From contig NZ_JAAOLY010000022.1 of the NCBI RefSeq assembly GCF_011601275.1, forward strand, positions 19,655 through 83,654: a stretch of DNA of 64,000 nt. Direction: 5' to 3'. This document shows, one piece after another, positions 41,372 through 50,878 of this stretch (position 1 is its first letter; the number at the start of each line of letters is the position of its first letter). A program made the translations under genes and the position numbers. Below the pieces are notes generated by a model. The model was not told where the DNA came from. It worked only from the letters and a program-made list of their open reading frames with translations, and did no database searches. Source of the stretch: Janthinobacterium lividum. Lineage in GTDB: Bacteria; Pseudomonadota; Gammaproteobacteria; Burkholderiales; Burkholderiaceae_D.

Positions 41372-42514
41372 ATGCCTGAAGATGACCCCGTGACCGCACC
41401 TATCCATATCCTCGTCGTTGACGACATCGCGCAAAACCTGGTCGCCGCCGAAGCCGTGCTGGCACGGCCCGGTATTGTCATCCTGAAGGCAAGCTCGGGC
41501 GCGCAAGCGCTGGAATTGCTGTTGACGCATGAAGTGGCGCTGGCCCTGATCGACGTGCAAATGCCGCACATGGATGGTTTCGAGCTGGCCGAACTGATAC
41601 GCGGCAGCGAGCGCACGCGCAGCATTCCCCTGATCTTCCTCACGGCCGCGTCGCGCGAACCGAGCTACAGCTTCCGCGGCTATGAGGCGGGCGCCGTCGA
41701 TTTCCTCTACAAGCCCATCGACGTGAAAGCCTTGCAAAGCAAGGTGGCCGTGCTGGTCCAGCTGTACCGGCAGAAGCGCGAATTGTCGGCCCAGCTCGAC
41801 GAACTCAAGCATGCATTGCACCTGAATGAACTGTTCACGGCCGTACTGGGCCACGACTTGCGCACGCCCCTGTCCGTGGTGATGAACGGCGCCATGCTGT
41901 TGCCGATGATGAGCGACCACCCGAAGGTGATCGTCACTGCGCAGCGCATCGAAAGCAGCGCCAAGCGCATGGGGCGCATGGTCGACCAGTTGCTGGACCT
42001 GGCGCGCATCCGTTCCGGCACGATGGAGTTGCGCAGCAGCACGCACGACTACCTGGCACTGGCGCGCGCCATCGTCGAGGAATTCGAGACGGCTGGCCAG
42101 GCCCCGCTTGTCGAAGTCAGCAGCGTGGGCGACTTGCACGGTCAATGCGATGCGGGCCTGCTGTCGCAAGTCATCTCGAATCTGTTAAACAATGCCATCA
42201 CGCATGGCGAGCCGGGCGCGCCCGTGCAACTGGCCCTCGATGGACGGGACGCCGGCCGCATCGAGTTGCGCATCGCCAATCGCGGCGTCATTCCCGCCGC
42301 CTTGCTGCCGACCCTGTTCGAACCGTTCCAGCAGGCGGGCGAGAAGCGCAGGATGGGGCAGGGTCTGGGACTGGGCCTGTACACGGTGAACATGTTCGTC
42401 AAGGCCCACGGCGGCACGGTCGAGATCAGCTCGACGGCCGCCCATGGCACGCTGGCGACCGTGCGCATCCCGCGCCAATGCCAGGTGCGCGTGCAAGCGG
42501 AAATGGCCACATGA
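41372..42514 (+). CDS. Response regulator/histidine kinase (REC-HisKA-ATPase)
   Basis: A 380-residue soluble protein. The N-terminal receiver (about 12-130) has the acidic pair (HILVVDDIAQN), the phosphate-accepting aspartate in ALIDVQMPHMDGF and the lysine in FLYKPIDVKAL. A coiled linker leads to the kinase: H-box AVLGHDLRTPLSVVMNGAML, N-box SNLLNNAITHGEPG, and the G-boxes MGQGLGLGLYTVNMFVKAHGG. The kinase thus receives phosphate from elsewhere and may act in a relay. Its last codons overlap the start of the larger hybrid kinase (ATGA), so the two are made together. Confidence 0.88.
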   Translation: MPEDDPVTAPIHILVVDDIAQNLVAAEAVLARPGIVILKASSGAQALELLLTHEVALALIDVQMPHMDGFELAELIRGSERTRSIPLIFLTAASREPSYSFRGYEAGAVDFLYKPIDVKALQSKVAVLVQLYRQKRELSAQLDELKHALHLNELFTAVLGHDLRTPLSVVMNGAMLLPMMSDHPKVIVTAQRIESSAKRMGRMVDQLLDLARIRSGTMELRSSTHDYLALARAIVEEFETAGQAPLVEVSSVGDLHGQCDAGLLSQVISNLLNNAITHGEPGAPVQLALDGRDAGRIELRIANRGVIPAALLPTLFEPFQQAGEKRRMGQGLGLGLYTVNMFVKAHGGTVEISSTAAHGTLATVRIPRQCQVRVQAEMAT

Positions 42515-45500
42515 GCGCGCCAGCCTGGCCGCGCGGCGGCGGCAACATGGGCGAGCTGGTGCGCCAGCGCGACTGGTCCGCCACCAGCCTTGGCGCCCTC
42601 GATGGCTGGCCCGCCCATTTGCGTACCAGCGTCGACATCGTGCTCAATTCGCCGATGGCGATGGTGCTGATGTGGGGCCCGCAGCACGTGATGATTTACA
42701 ACGACGACTACATCCAGATCGCCGGAGAGCGCCATCCGGCCGCGCTGGGCGGCACGGTGCCGGCCATCTGGCCTGAAATCTGGGACTGGAATGCGCGCAT
42801 CCTCGAAACGGGGCTGCGCGGCGAGACGCAGGTGCACCGCGAATGCTGCTTGCCGCTGTTGCGCGGCGGACAGCGCACGGATGTCTGTTTCGACCTGTTT
42901 TATACGCCCGTGCATGGCGCCGATGGCCAGGTGGACGGCGTGCTGTGCACGGCACTGGAATTGACGGCGCGCATGGAAGAAGGGCGCCAGCTGAAGCTGG
43001 CCACGGCCGAGCTGGGCAAACTCAACACCACCTTGCAGGCCGAGAGCGAGGCCGTGCGCGCGGCCAACCGCCGCCTGGGCGAGGAGCGCGCGCTGCTGCG
43101 CGCCCTGTTCCAGCAAGCGCCCAGCTTCATGGCCATGCTGCGCGGGCCGCAGCACGTGTTCGAGCTGGCGAACGAGCATTATCTGCGCCTCGTCGGCCAC
43201 CGCGATTTGCTGGGCAAGACAGTCGAAGCGGCCTTGCCTGAAGTCAAGGAGCAAGGTTTCATCGAACTGCTCGACCAGGTCTACCGCACGGGCGAACCGT
43301 ACGAGGGACGCCAGGTGAAGGTGGATTTGCAGACGGCGGACGGGCAGACGGGCCAGCGCCAGATCGATTTCGTCTACCAGCCCATCAAGGATGACGAGGG
43401 CGTGGTCACGGGCATCCTCGTCGAAGGTATCGATGTCACCGAACGCATGGAAGGCGAGGAGCGCTTGCGCCTGGCCCAGCAGGCGGGCGGCATCGGCACC
43501 TTCGAATGGTTCCCCGAGACGGGCGCGATGCTGGTGTCGCCCACCTTCCGCCGCCTGTGGGGCATTGCTGACGAGGAAGAAGTAACGGAACGCCTGCTGG
43601 TGAGCCTGGTCGATGCGCGCGACCAGCAAAAGGTCGGGCCGAGCAAGCTTGACGTGGCGCCCAATCCCCTCGAATACGTGGAGTACCGCATCCGCCGTCC
43701 CGCCGATGGCGCGCTGCGCTGGATCGCGCGCCAGGGCGAGGTGGTGGCCGGCCGCGTGCCGGGCCAGCGCCGCTACGTGGGCGTGTCGTTCGACGTGACG
43801 GAGCGGCGCCAGATCGAGGATGAACTGAACGCCAGCCAGGAACGCATGGCGGCTATTTTCGGCCAGGCCTCGGTGGGCTTGTCCGAACTGGGCCTCGATG
43901 GCCGCTTCCAGCGCGTCAACGGCGCCCTGTGCTGCATGCTGGGCCGCTCGGCCGAAGAGCTGCTGAACCTGAACATGAACGACATCATGCATCCGGCGGA
44001 CGTGCCCGGCAACAGCGTGCTGTTCCGGCGCCTGGTGGAAACGGGCGAATCGTTCTCTCTGGAAAAACGCTACCTGAAGCCCGATGGTTCGCAAGTGTGG
44101 GTGTCGAGCAATGTCAGCCGGCTGGTCGATGAACAAGGACAGACGCGTTCCCTGATCGCCGTCAAGACGGATATCACGGACCGGCGCCGCGTGGAAAAAG
44201 CGCTGCATGAATTGAACGAAACGCTCGAACACCGGGTCGAACAGGAAGTCGGTGAGCGCACCAAGGCAGAAGACGCCTTGCGCCAGGCGCAGAAGATGGA
44301 AGCCGTGGGCCAGCTGACGGGTGGTATCGCGCACGATTTCAATAATGTGTTGCAAATCATTTCCGGCAATTTGCATCTGCTGCAGCATCTGGCGGGCACG
44401 GATGGCCTGATGCGCCAGCGCCTGGACACGGCGATTGCCGCCGTCGAGCGGGGCGCCAAGCTGTCGTCGCACCTGCTGGCGTTTGCGCGGCGCCAGCCCT
44501 TGCAACCGGTGGTGGCAGACCTGGCGCGCGTAGTGCGCAACATGGATGCGCTGCTGCGGCGTGCCCTGGGCGAAGCGATCGACATCGTGCTGGTGGGCGG
44601 CGGCGGGCTGTGGAATACCCTCGTCGACCGCAGCCAGATCGAGAACGTCATCCTCAACCTGGCTATCAATGCGCGCGACGCCATGGATGGCGTGGGCAAG
44701 CTGACCATCGAACTGGGCAATGTCGTGCTCGACGAACAGTATGTGCACAACCTGGTCGACGTGCCGGCGGGGCAGTATGTGATGCTGTCGGTGACCGATA
44801 CGGGCCGCGGCATGAGCGGCTCGGTGCTGCAGCGCGCGTTCGAACCGTTCTTCACCACCAAGCCGGAAGGCGCGGGCACGGGCCTGGGCTTGTCGATGGC
44901 GTATGGCTTTGTCACGCAAAGCCGTGGCCATATCCGCATTTACAGTGAACCTGGCGTGGGTACGGGAGTCAAAATCTATTTGCCCCGTTCCCTGATGGCG
45001 GAAGCGGACGAGGAACTGGAATTGAGCGGCGTCGTCACGGGCGGCACGGAAACGGTGCTGGTGGTGGAAGACGACGTGGGCGTGCGCACGACCGTGGTCG
45101 ACATGCTCGGCGCGCTTGGCTACAAGGTGCTCAAGGCCGAAGATGGCGAAAGCGCGCTGGCCGTGCTGCACAGCGGCGCGCAGATCGACTTGCTGTTTAC
45201 GGACGTGATCATGCCCGGTCCCGTCAGCAGCACGGAGATGGCGCGCCAGGCGCGCGAGTTGCAGTCCGATATCGCCGTACTGTTTACGTCGGGCTACGCG
45301 CAGGATGTCATCGTGCACGAAGGCAGACTCGACGCGGGAGTGGAATTGCTCAGCAAACCGTACCGGCGCGAAGAGCTGGCGCGCAAGCTGCGCCACGTGC
45401 TGGCAAATCGCCAGCAGCAAATGCGTGCGCGCCAGTTTGAACGGTCCGGCGCGCCGGTGGCTGGCAGCAGCACGTCGGTCAGCATGCTGGGAGGCGGCAC

Positions 45501-45897
45501 GCCGGGGCTGGACTTGACGGGCCACGCACCGGAACCGCAGGGGGACATGCCGACATCGATGAAGATACTCGTGGTGGAAGACAATCTCGATTCGCAGCTG
45601 ATGGTGTGCGAACTGGTGGGCATGCTGGGCCACACGGTCAGCGGCGTGTCCGATGGCGAGGCGGCGTGGAAGTTGCTCAACGAGCAAGACTTCGATATCC
45701 TGTTTACGGATGTCAGCCTGCCCGGCATGTCCGGCATCGCGCTGGCACGCATGGTGCTGCGCGATAAACCGGACATGCGCATCATCTTTTCCACGGGCTA
45801 CGGCAAGGAATCGATGGATGAACTGGGCTTTTCCGCCAGCGTCTTGCGCAAGCCCTATGATTTGCTGGAGTTGCAAGCGGCACTCGACCAACCCTGA
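42511..45897 (+). CDS. Multi-PAS hybrid histidine kinase with two receiver domains
   Basis: An 1128-residue soluble sensor. Four PAS/PAC-like domains occupy about 10-560 (LNSPMAMVLMWGPQHVMIYN; LFQQAPSFMAMLRGPQHVFE; AGGIGTFEWFPETGAMLVSP; IFGQASVGLSELGLDGRFQR). The kinase core has H-box QLTGGIAHDFNNVLQIISGN, N-box LNLAINARDAMDG and GTGLGLSMAYGFV. Two receivers follow: VLVVEDDVGVR with DVIMPG, and ILVVEDNLDSQ with DVSLPGMSG. No membrane segment is seen, so it senses inside the cell. The HDFNN H-box marks the HWE/HisKA subgroup often found with PAS domains. The ATG at 42511 overlaps the stop of the previous kinase. Confidence 0.88.
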   Translation: MSAPAWPRGGGNMGELVRQRDWSATSLGALDGWPAHLRTSVDIVLNSPMAMVLMWGPQHVMIYNDDYIQIAGERHPAALGGTVPAIWPEIWDWNARILETGLRGETQVHRECCLPLLRGGQRTDVCFDLFYTPVHGADGQVDGVLCTALELTARMEEGRQLKLATAELGKLNTTLQAESEAVRAANRRLGEERALLRALFQQAPSFMAMLRGPQHVFELANEHYLRLVGHRDLLGKTVEAALPEVKEQGFIELLDQVYRTGEPYEGRQVKVDLQTADGQTGQRQIDFVYQPIKDDEGVVTGILVEGIDVTERMEGEERLRLAQQAGGIGTFEWFPETGAMLVSPTFRRLWGIADEEEVTERLLVSLVDARDQQKVGPSKLDVAPNPLEYVEYRIRRPADGALRWIARQGEVVAGRVPGQRRYVGVSFDVTERRQIEDELNASQERMAAIFGQASVGLSELGLDGRFQRVNGALCCMLGRSAEELLNLNMNDIMHPADVPGNSVLFRRLVETGESFSLEKRYLKPDGSQVWVSSNVSRLVDEQGQTRSLIAVKTDITDRRRVEKALHELNETLEHRVEQEVGERTKAEDALRQAQKMEAVGQLTGGIAHDFNNVLQIISGNLHLLQHLAGTDGLMRQRLDTAIAAVERGAKLSSHLLAFARRQPLQPVVADLARVVRNMDALLRRALGEAIDIVLVGGGGLWNTLVDRSQIENVILNLAINARDAMDGVGKLTIELGNVVLDEQYVHNLVDVPAGQYVMLSVTDTGRGMSGSVLQRAFEPFFTTKPEGAGTGLGLSMAYGFVTQSRGHIRIYSEPGVGTGVKIYLPRSLMAEADEELELSGVVTGGTETVLVVEDDVGVRTTVVDMLGALGYKVLKAEDGESALAVLHSGAQIDLLFTDVIMPGPVSSTEMARQARELQSDIAVLFTSGYAQDVIVHEGRLDAGVELLSKPYRREELARKLRHVLANRQQQMRARQFERSGAPVAGSSTSVSMLGGGTPGLDLTGHAPEPQGDMPTSMKILVVEDNLDSQLMVCELVGMLGHTVSGVSDGEAAWKLLNEQDFDILFTDVSLPGMSGIALARMVLRDKPDMRIIFSTGYGKESMDELGFSASVLRKPYDLLELQAALDQP

Positions 45898-45944
45898 CGG
45901 GCATGCGCCGGCACGGCTTGCCTGTCTCATCCGTGAGGTAAAGC

Positions 45945-46343
45945 ATGACCCCTGAACTGACGATGCTGGCCTGCACCCTGGTGCTGGCGCTGGTGCAAAT
46001 CCTGCTGCCCGCGCTGTTTCGCACGCGCGAAACGGGCACGGCCTATAACGTGAGCGCGCGCGACGGCGACGGGCCGCCCGTGGGCAAGATCACGGGCCGC
46101 TTGCGGCGGGCCCAGGCGAATCTGTTTGAAACCCTGCCCCTGTTCGCCGCCGCCGTGCTGATCGCCCACGTGACGGCGCAGGAAAGCGCGCTGACCCTGT
46201 ACGGCGCCGCCCTGTACCTGGCCGCGCGCGTGCTGTATCTGCCGCTGTATGCGTTTGGCGTGCCCGTCGTGCGCACGCTCGTGTGGTGCGTGTCGATTGC
46301 CGGCTTGCTGATGCTGTTCTGGGCCATCCTGTTTCCTTCTTGA
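45945..46343 (+). CDS. MAPEG-family membrane protein
   Basis: A 132-residue inner membrane protein with four hydrophobic segments in the MAPEG (membrane-associated eicosanoid/glutathione metabolism) pattern: LACTLVLALVQILLPALF, then the conserved RAQANLFETLPLFAAAVLIA loop, LYGAALYLAARVLYLPLYAF and TLVWCVSIAGLLMLFWAILF. The R-x2-N-x2-E/FE motif that lies near the glutathione site is present. Bacterial members are often of unknown substrate. It stands 47 bases after the sensory kinase and about 110 before recQ. Confidence 0.82.
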   Translation: MTPELTMLACTLVLALVQILLPALFRTRETGTAYNVSARDGDGPPVGKITGRLRRAQANLFETLPLFAAAVLIAHVTAQESALTLYGAALYLAARVLYLPLYAFGVPVVRTLVWCVSIAGLLMLFWAILFPS

Positions 46344-46450
46344 TATCCTACACGGGCTGTAGCAGTCGTCCTATGGCGGCGCGCCAGGCCCGGCCTTAAA
46401 GTAATTGCAGCCAGGCGCAAGGGTGCCGGCATGGCGCTTTTACTTTTTGG

Positions 46451-48124
46451 ATGGCAACGATGCAGCTTACTGCGAACAAGTCCGGTCGACACATTCAGCG
46501 TCTGCTGCGCTCGGTTTTTGGCGTGGCGCGGCTGCGCACGGGCCAGCAGGAAGTCATCGACAGCGTGCTGGCCGGACGCGATACCCTGGCCATCATGCCC
46601 ACCGGCAGCGGCAAGTCCCTGTGCTACCAGTTGCCCGCCGCCCTGTTGCCGGGCGCGACCCTGGTCGTGTCGCCGCTGATCTCACTGATGAAAGACCAGC
46701 TGGAAAAGCTGCGCGAACTGGGCATCACGGCCGTGCAGCTCAACAGCAGCCTGTCGCGCGCCGAAGAGGACGACGCCCTCTCCCGCATCGCCCAGGGAGG
46801 CAGGCTCATCATCTTTTGCACGCCGGAACGCCTGGCGATGCCCGACTTCCTGTCCCTGCTGGGCGGCGCGCCGCCCAGCCTGGTCGTCATCGATGAAGCC
46901 CATTGCATTTCCCAGTGGGGCCACGACTTCCGTCCCGCCTATCTGGAAATCGCGGCCGCCCTGCGCGCGCTGGGCCGTCCGCCCGTGCTGGCGCTGACGG
47001 CCACGGCCACGGGGGAAGTGATAGCCGATATCGACACGCAACTGGAAGCGCGCAAGTTGCAGGTCATCAATACGGGCATCTACCGTGCCAATTTGCGCTA
47101 CCGCGTGATCCAGGTCACGAATGCGGGAGAGAAGCAGGACGAAGTCCTGCGCCTGCTGCGCGAGACACCCGGCGTGGGCATCGTGTATGCGGCCACCGTC
47201 AAGGCCGTCGAGAGTCTGGCGGCGCGGCTGGCGGAACTGGGCGAGAGCGTCACGTGCTACCACGGCAAGCTGGCGGCGCGCGAGCGCAAGCAGAACCAGG
47301 ACTTGTTCATGAATGGCGAGCGTCGCATCATGGTCGCCACCAACGCGTTTGGCATGGGCATTGACAAGCCGGACACGCGCTTCGTCATCCACTTGCAAGT
47401 GCCGGCCAACCTGGAAGCGTACTACCAGGAATCGGGCCGGGCAGGGCGCGACGGCTTGCCCGCCGACTGCACCTTGCTGTACTTCCAGGAAGACAAGCGG
47501 GTGCAGCAATTCTTTCTGGCCAAGCACTATCCCACGGCGGAAGAACTGGCGGCCATCGTGGCGGCGGCGCAAGAATTGCCTGCCACCTTTACTTTCGCTG
47601 CGCTGGCGTCCAGCCTGCCCGAGTTTTCCGACGGCCACCTGAAGGTCTGCCTGAAATTGTTAAAGGACGGCAAGCTGCTGCGTCAGGACCGCAAACTGGG
47701 CTACCGCTTGACAGCGCCATCGCCCGCCACGCCTGCCTATGCGCAACTGGCGCAGATCTATGTCGACAAGCAGGAGCGCGACAAGCAGGCGCTCGAGCAG
47801 ATGGTGGCGTACGCGCAAAGCGGCCTGTGCCGCTGGAAACTGCTGCTCGATTACTTCGGCGATGCCGGCGATTTCGAGCGCTGCTGCACCTGCGACAATT
47901 GCCAGTCGCCGCCGGCGCTGGCCGCGCCCATCAGCCTTGACGAGTTCCCTCCCGCGCCTGCCGAAGCGCCAGCGCCAGCGCCCCAGATCGCCGTCGGCAG
48001 CCGCGTGCGCGTGCCGCGCTACCAGATCGGCACCGTGCTGTCGGTGGCGGGCGACCAGGTCACCATTGCCTTTCCGGAAAACACCACGCGCACCTTCATG
48101 GCGGAGTTCGTCGTCCCCGCGTGA
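46451..48124 (+). CDS. recQ: RecQ-family DNA helicase without HRDC domain
   Basis: A 557-residue 3'-5' DNA helicase. Motif I PTGSGKSLCYQLP is at about 51-63, motif II DEAHCISQWGHDFRP starts at D148, then ALTATAT, and motif VI QESGRAGRDGLPADC. The zinc-binding cysteines C-RWKLLLDYFGD...CCTCDNC follow. The usual HRDC domain is not seen; instead, after a Pro/Ala linker, a short C-terminal module reads VGSRVRVPRYQIGTVLSVAG and looks like a KOW/SH3-type barrel. Two ATGs are possible (46451, 46460). It lies directly before the ligase-associated repair genes and may belong to the same response. Confidence 0.88.
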   Translation: MATMQLTANKSGRHIQRLLRSVFGVARLRTGQQEVIDSVLAGRDTLAIMPTGSGKSLCYQLPAALLPGATLVVSPLISLMKDQLEKLRELGITAVQLNSSLSRAEEDDALSRIAQGGRLIIFCTPERLAMPDFLSLLGGAPPSLVVIDEAHCISQWGHDFRPAYLEIAAALRALGRPPVLALTATATGEVIADIDTQLEARKLQVINTGIYRANLRYRVIQVTNAGEKQDEVLRLLRETPGVGIVYAATVKAVESLAARLAELGESVTCYHGKLAARERKQNQDLFMNGERRIMVATNAFGMGIDKPDTRFVIHLQVPANLEAYYQESGRAGRDGLPADCTLLYFQEDKRVQQFFLAKHYPTAEELAAIVAAAQELPATFTFAALASSLPEFSDGHLKVCLKLLKDGKLLRQDRKLGYRLTAPSPATPAYAQLAQIYVDKQERDKQALEQMVAYAQSGLCRWKLLLDYFGDAGDFERCCTCDNCQSPPALAAPISLDEFPPAPAEAPAPAPQIAVGSRVRVPRYQIGTVLSVAGDQVTIAFPENTTRTFMAEFVVPA

Positions 48125-48166
48125 AGCCATGGTGCGCTGCCGAACAGTGATCTGGCGCAAGCGCGC

Positions 48167-48172
48167 TAGAAT
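48167..48172 (+). promoter_or_regulatory. Possible -10 box of the ligase-associated repair operon
   Basis: TAGAAT about 42 bases before the exonuclease start, in the 89-base gap after recQ. The -35 is weak, so the operon may also be read through from recQ. Confidence 0.3.
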
Positions 48173-48213
48173 CAGCCCATTCCAACGCGCTTTTTTAACG
48201 CAAGGGGCAGGGC

Positions 48214-49254
48214 ATGGCAGACATGGTGGTGGTGCGCAAGGAAGGCTTGTACTGTGTGCCGGGTCAGTTCTACATCGACCCGTGGCGCCCCGTCGAGCGC
48301 GCCATCATCACCCATGCGCACGCGGACCATGCGCGTGTCGGGCACCGGCATTACCTGTGCGCCGCGCCCGGCGAGCAAGTATTGCGCGCGCGCTTGGGCG
48401 CCGTGTCCATCCAGGGCCTCGCGTATGGCGAGAGCATCGACCGCCACGGGGTGCGCGTGTCGCTGCATCCAGCCGGCCACGTGCTGGGTTCGGCCCAGGT
48501 GCGCATGGAAGTGGGCGGCGAAGTGTGGGTGGCTTCGGGCGACTACAAGCTGCAGCCCGACCCCACTTGCGTACCGTTCGAGCCCGTGCGCTGCGATACT
48601 TTTATTACGGAATCGACGTTCGGCCTGCCCATCTACCGCTGGCAGGCGCCGCAGGAAATCAATGATGACATCAACCAATGGTGGCGCAGGAATGCGGCCG
48701 AAGGGCGCACCAGCGTGCTGTTCTGCTATGCCTTCGGCAAGGCGCAGCGCATCCTGGCGGGGCTGGACGCCAGCATCGGCCCCATCATCTGCCATGGCGC
48801 GGCGCAGGCATTGACGCAGGTGTACCGCGAATCGGGCGTGGCCTTGCCCGCCACCGTGATGGTGAGCGACGTGACGGACAAGGCGGCCCTGAAGACGGCG
48901 ATGGTGATCGCGCCGCCGTCGGCCGCCGGTTCGCCGTGGATGAAGCGTTTCGGCGACTACAGCGATGCGTTCGCCAGCGGATGGATGCTGCTGCGCGGCG
49001 CGCGCCGGCGGCGTGGCGTGGACCGGGGTTTTGTCCTGTCGGACCATGCCGACTGGCCCGGCCTGATGCAAGCGATCACGGCCACGCAGGCCGAGCGCAT
49101 CATCGTCACGCACGGCTCGATTCCCGTGATGGTGCGCTGGCTGCGGCAGAATGGCTGGCAGGCGGGCGGCTTCGAGACGGAGTATGGCGACGACGAGGCC
49201 GATGACGGCGTGCCCGTTGCGTCCACGGCAGCGGAGGACGTCACCCATGCGTGA
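48214..49254 (+). CDS. Ligase-associated DNA exonuclease (beta-CASP type)
   Basis: A 346-residue metallo-beta-lactamase/beta-CASP nuclease, of the family always found with a DNA ligase (related to SNM1/Artemis). The two-metal motif is H34-A-H36-A-D38-H39, with later metal ligands in HPAGHVLGSAQV, ASGDYKLQPDP and LSDHADWPG. VTHGS near the end is the last beta-CASP motif. It opens a four-gene operon: exonuclease, ligase, helicase and PdeM, each start overlapping the previous stop. Together these form a DNA repair module widespread in proteobacteria and actinobacteria. It probably trims ends before ligation; that role is inferred from the family. Confidence 0.88.
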   Translation: MADMVVVRKEGLYCVPGQFYIDPWRPVERAIITHAHADHARVGHRHYLCAAPGEQVLRARLGAVSIQGLAYGESIDRHGVRVSLHPAGHVLGSAQVRMEVGGEVWVASGDYKLQPDPTCVPFEPVRCDTFITESTFGLPIYRWQAPQEINDDINQWWRRNAAEGRTSVLFCYAFGKAQRILAGLDASIGPIICHGAAQALTQVYRESGVALPATVMVSDVTDKAALKTAMVIAPPSAAGSPWMKRFGDYSDAFASGWMLLRGARRRRGVDRGFVLSDHADWPGLMQAITATQAERIIVTHGSIPVMVRWLRQNGWQAGGFETEYGDDEADDGVPVASTAAEDVTHA

Positions 49255-50878
49255 CTTTGCCCGGCTGTACGCGGAACTCGACGAGACGACCTCCACCAGT
49301 CGCAAGCTGGCGGCGCTGCAAGCCTATTTTCGCGGCACCTCGCCCGAGAATGCGGCCTGGGCCGTGTATTTCCTGGCTGGCGGCAAGCCGCGCCAGGCCG
49401 TGCCCACCAAATTGCTGCGCGAATACGCGACCGAGCGGGCGGGCCTGGACGCCTGGCTGTTCGACGAGGCCTATCACGCCGTCGGCGACCTGGCCGAAAC
49501 CATCGCCCTGATCCTGCCCGCGCCCGCTAGACGCAGCGACCTCGGCTTGGCCGAGTGGGTCGAGCAGCGCATCGCACCGTTGCGCGGCGCGCCGCCCGAC
49601 ACCATCCGCACCGACTTGCTGGCCTACTGGGACGAACTGGAAACGCGCGAACGCTTCCTGCTGATCAAACTGATCGGCGGCGGCTTTCGCGTGGGCGTGT
49701 CCAAACTGCTGGTGACGCGCGCGCTGGCCTCCATCGCCGCCGTCGACAGCAAGCTGATCGCCCAGCGCCTGATGGGCTGGACCGATGGCAAGGTCAGCCC
49801 CACGGGCGCGGGCTTTCTCAAACTGATCGCCGCGCAGTCGGACGGCGAACATGCGCTGCGGGGCGGCCAACCCTATCCTTTTTTCCTCGCCCATCCCTTG
49901 CAGGCGGAGCCGCAGAGTCTCGGCGACATCGGCGACTGGCTGGCCGAATGGAAATACGACGGCATGCGTGCCCAGCTGCTGCGCCGAGAGGGCGTGAACT
50001 GGCTGTGGTCGCGCGGCGAGGAATTGATCACGGAGCGCTTTCCCGAACTGGCACAGCTGGCCTTGCCCGAGGGCACCGTGCTCGATGGTGAAATCCTCAT
50101 CTGGCAGCCGGGCGACGTGCCGGCGCCATTTGCCGATCTGCAACAACGCATGGGCCGCAAGAGCGTGTCGTCCAAGTTGCTGGCCGAGCTGCCGGCCGTG
50201 CTGGTGGCCTACGATGTGCTGGAAATGGATGGCGTGGACGTGCGCCAGTTGCCCCAGCTCGAGCGGCGCGCGCTGCTGGAAAGCGTGGTGGCGCAGGTAA
50301 ATGCTCCCGCGCTGCGCCTGTCGCCACGTATCGAGGCGGCAAGCTGGGAGGCGCTGGCGGCCATCCGCGCTGAATCGCGGGCGCGCGGCGTGGAAGGCAT
50401 GATGCTCAAGGCCGTGTCGGCCGCGTATGGCGTGGGCCGCACGAAAGACGTGGGCACCTGGTGGAAGTGGAAGATCGACCCGTATTCCATCGACGCCGTG
50501 CTGATCTACGCCCAGGCGGGCCACGGCCGGCGCGCGTCGCTGTACACGGATTACACGTTTGCCGTGTGGGATGACGTTGAGGAAGGGGAACGCAAGCTGG
50601 TGCCGTTCGCCAAGGCGTATTCCGGTTTGACGGATGCGGAAATCGGACAAGTCGACGCCGCCATCCGCAAGACGACGATCGAAAAATTCGGCCCCGTGCG
50701 CAGCGTCAAGCCGACAATGGTGTTCGAGATCGGCTTCGAAGGCATTGCCGCGTCCAGCCGCCACAAGGCGGGCATCGCCGTGCGCTTTCCCCGCATCCTG
50801 CGCCGGCGCGACGACAAGGCCATCGCCGATGCGGACACCCTGGCCACCCTGAAGGCCATGCTGGTCCAGGCCACATGA
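49247..50878 (+). CDS. ATP-dependent DNA ligase of the repair module
   Basis: A 543-residue ATP-dependent ligase distinct from the NAD-dependent replicative LigA. An N-terminal DNA-binding domain (about 1-200) with [20 protein letters not shown] precedes the nucleotidyltransferase domain: nucleophile K236 in [11 protein letters not shown], then [35 protein letters not shown] and [10 protein letters not shown]. The OB-fold ends in [13 protein letters not shown]. The ATG at 49247 overlaps the exonuclease stop by eight bases. This type is the archaeal/eukaryal ligase I-like form that travels with the exonuclease, helicase and PdeM. Confidence 0.9.
   Translation: MRDFARLYAELDETTSTSRKLAALQAYFRGTSPENAAWAVYFLAGGKPRQAVPTKLLREYATERAGLDAWLFDEAYHAVGDLAETIALILPAPARRSDLGLAEWVEQRIAPLRGAPPDTIRTDLLAYWDELETRERFLLIKLIGGGFRVGVSKLLVTRALASIAAVDSKLIAQRLMGWTDGKVSPTGAGFLKLIAAQSDGEHALRGGQPYPFFLAHPLQAEPQSLGDIGDWLAEWKYDGMRAQLLRREGVNWLWSRGEELITERFPELAQLALPEGTVLDGEILIWQPGDVPAPFADLQQRMGRKSVSSKLLAELPAVLVAYDVLEMDGVDVRQLPQLERRALLESVVAQVNAPALRLSPRIEAASWEALAAIRAESRARGVEGMMLKAVSAAYGVGRTKDVGTWWKWKIDPYSIDAVLIYAQAGHGRRASLYTDYTFAVWDDVEEGERKLVPFAKAYSGLTDAEIGQVDAAIRKTTIEKFGPVRSVKPTMVFEIGFEGIAASSRHKAGIAVRFPRILRRRDDKAIADADTLATLKAMLVQAT

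Noticed and set aside
42142..45930. A 1262-residue open frame on the minus strand
   Set aside because: It is the antisense shadow of the hybrid kinase gene, with composition typical of such shadows.
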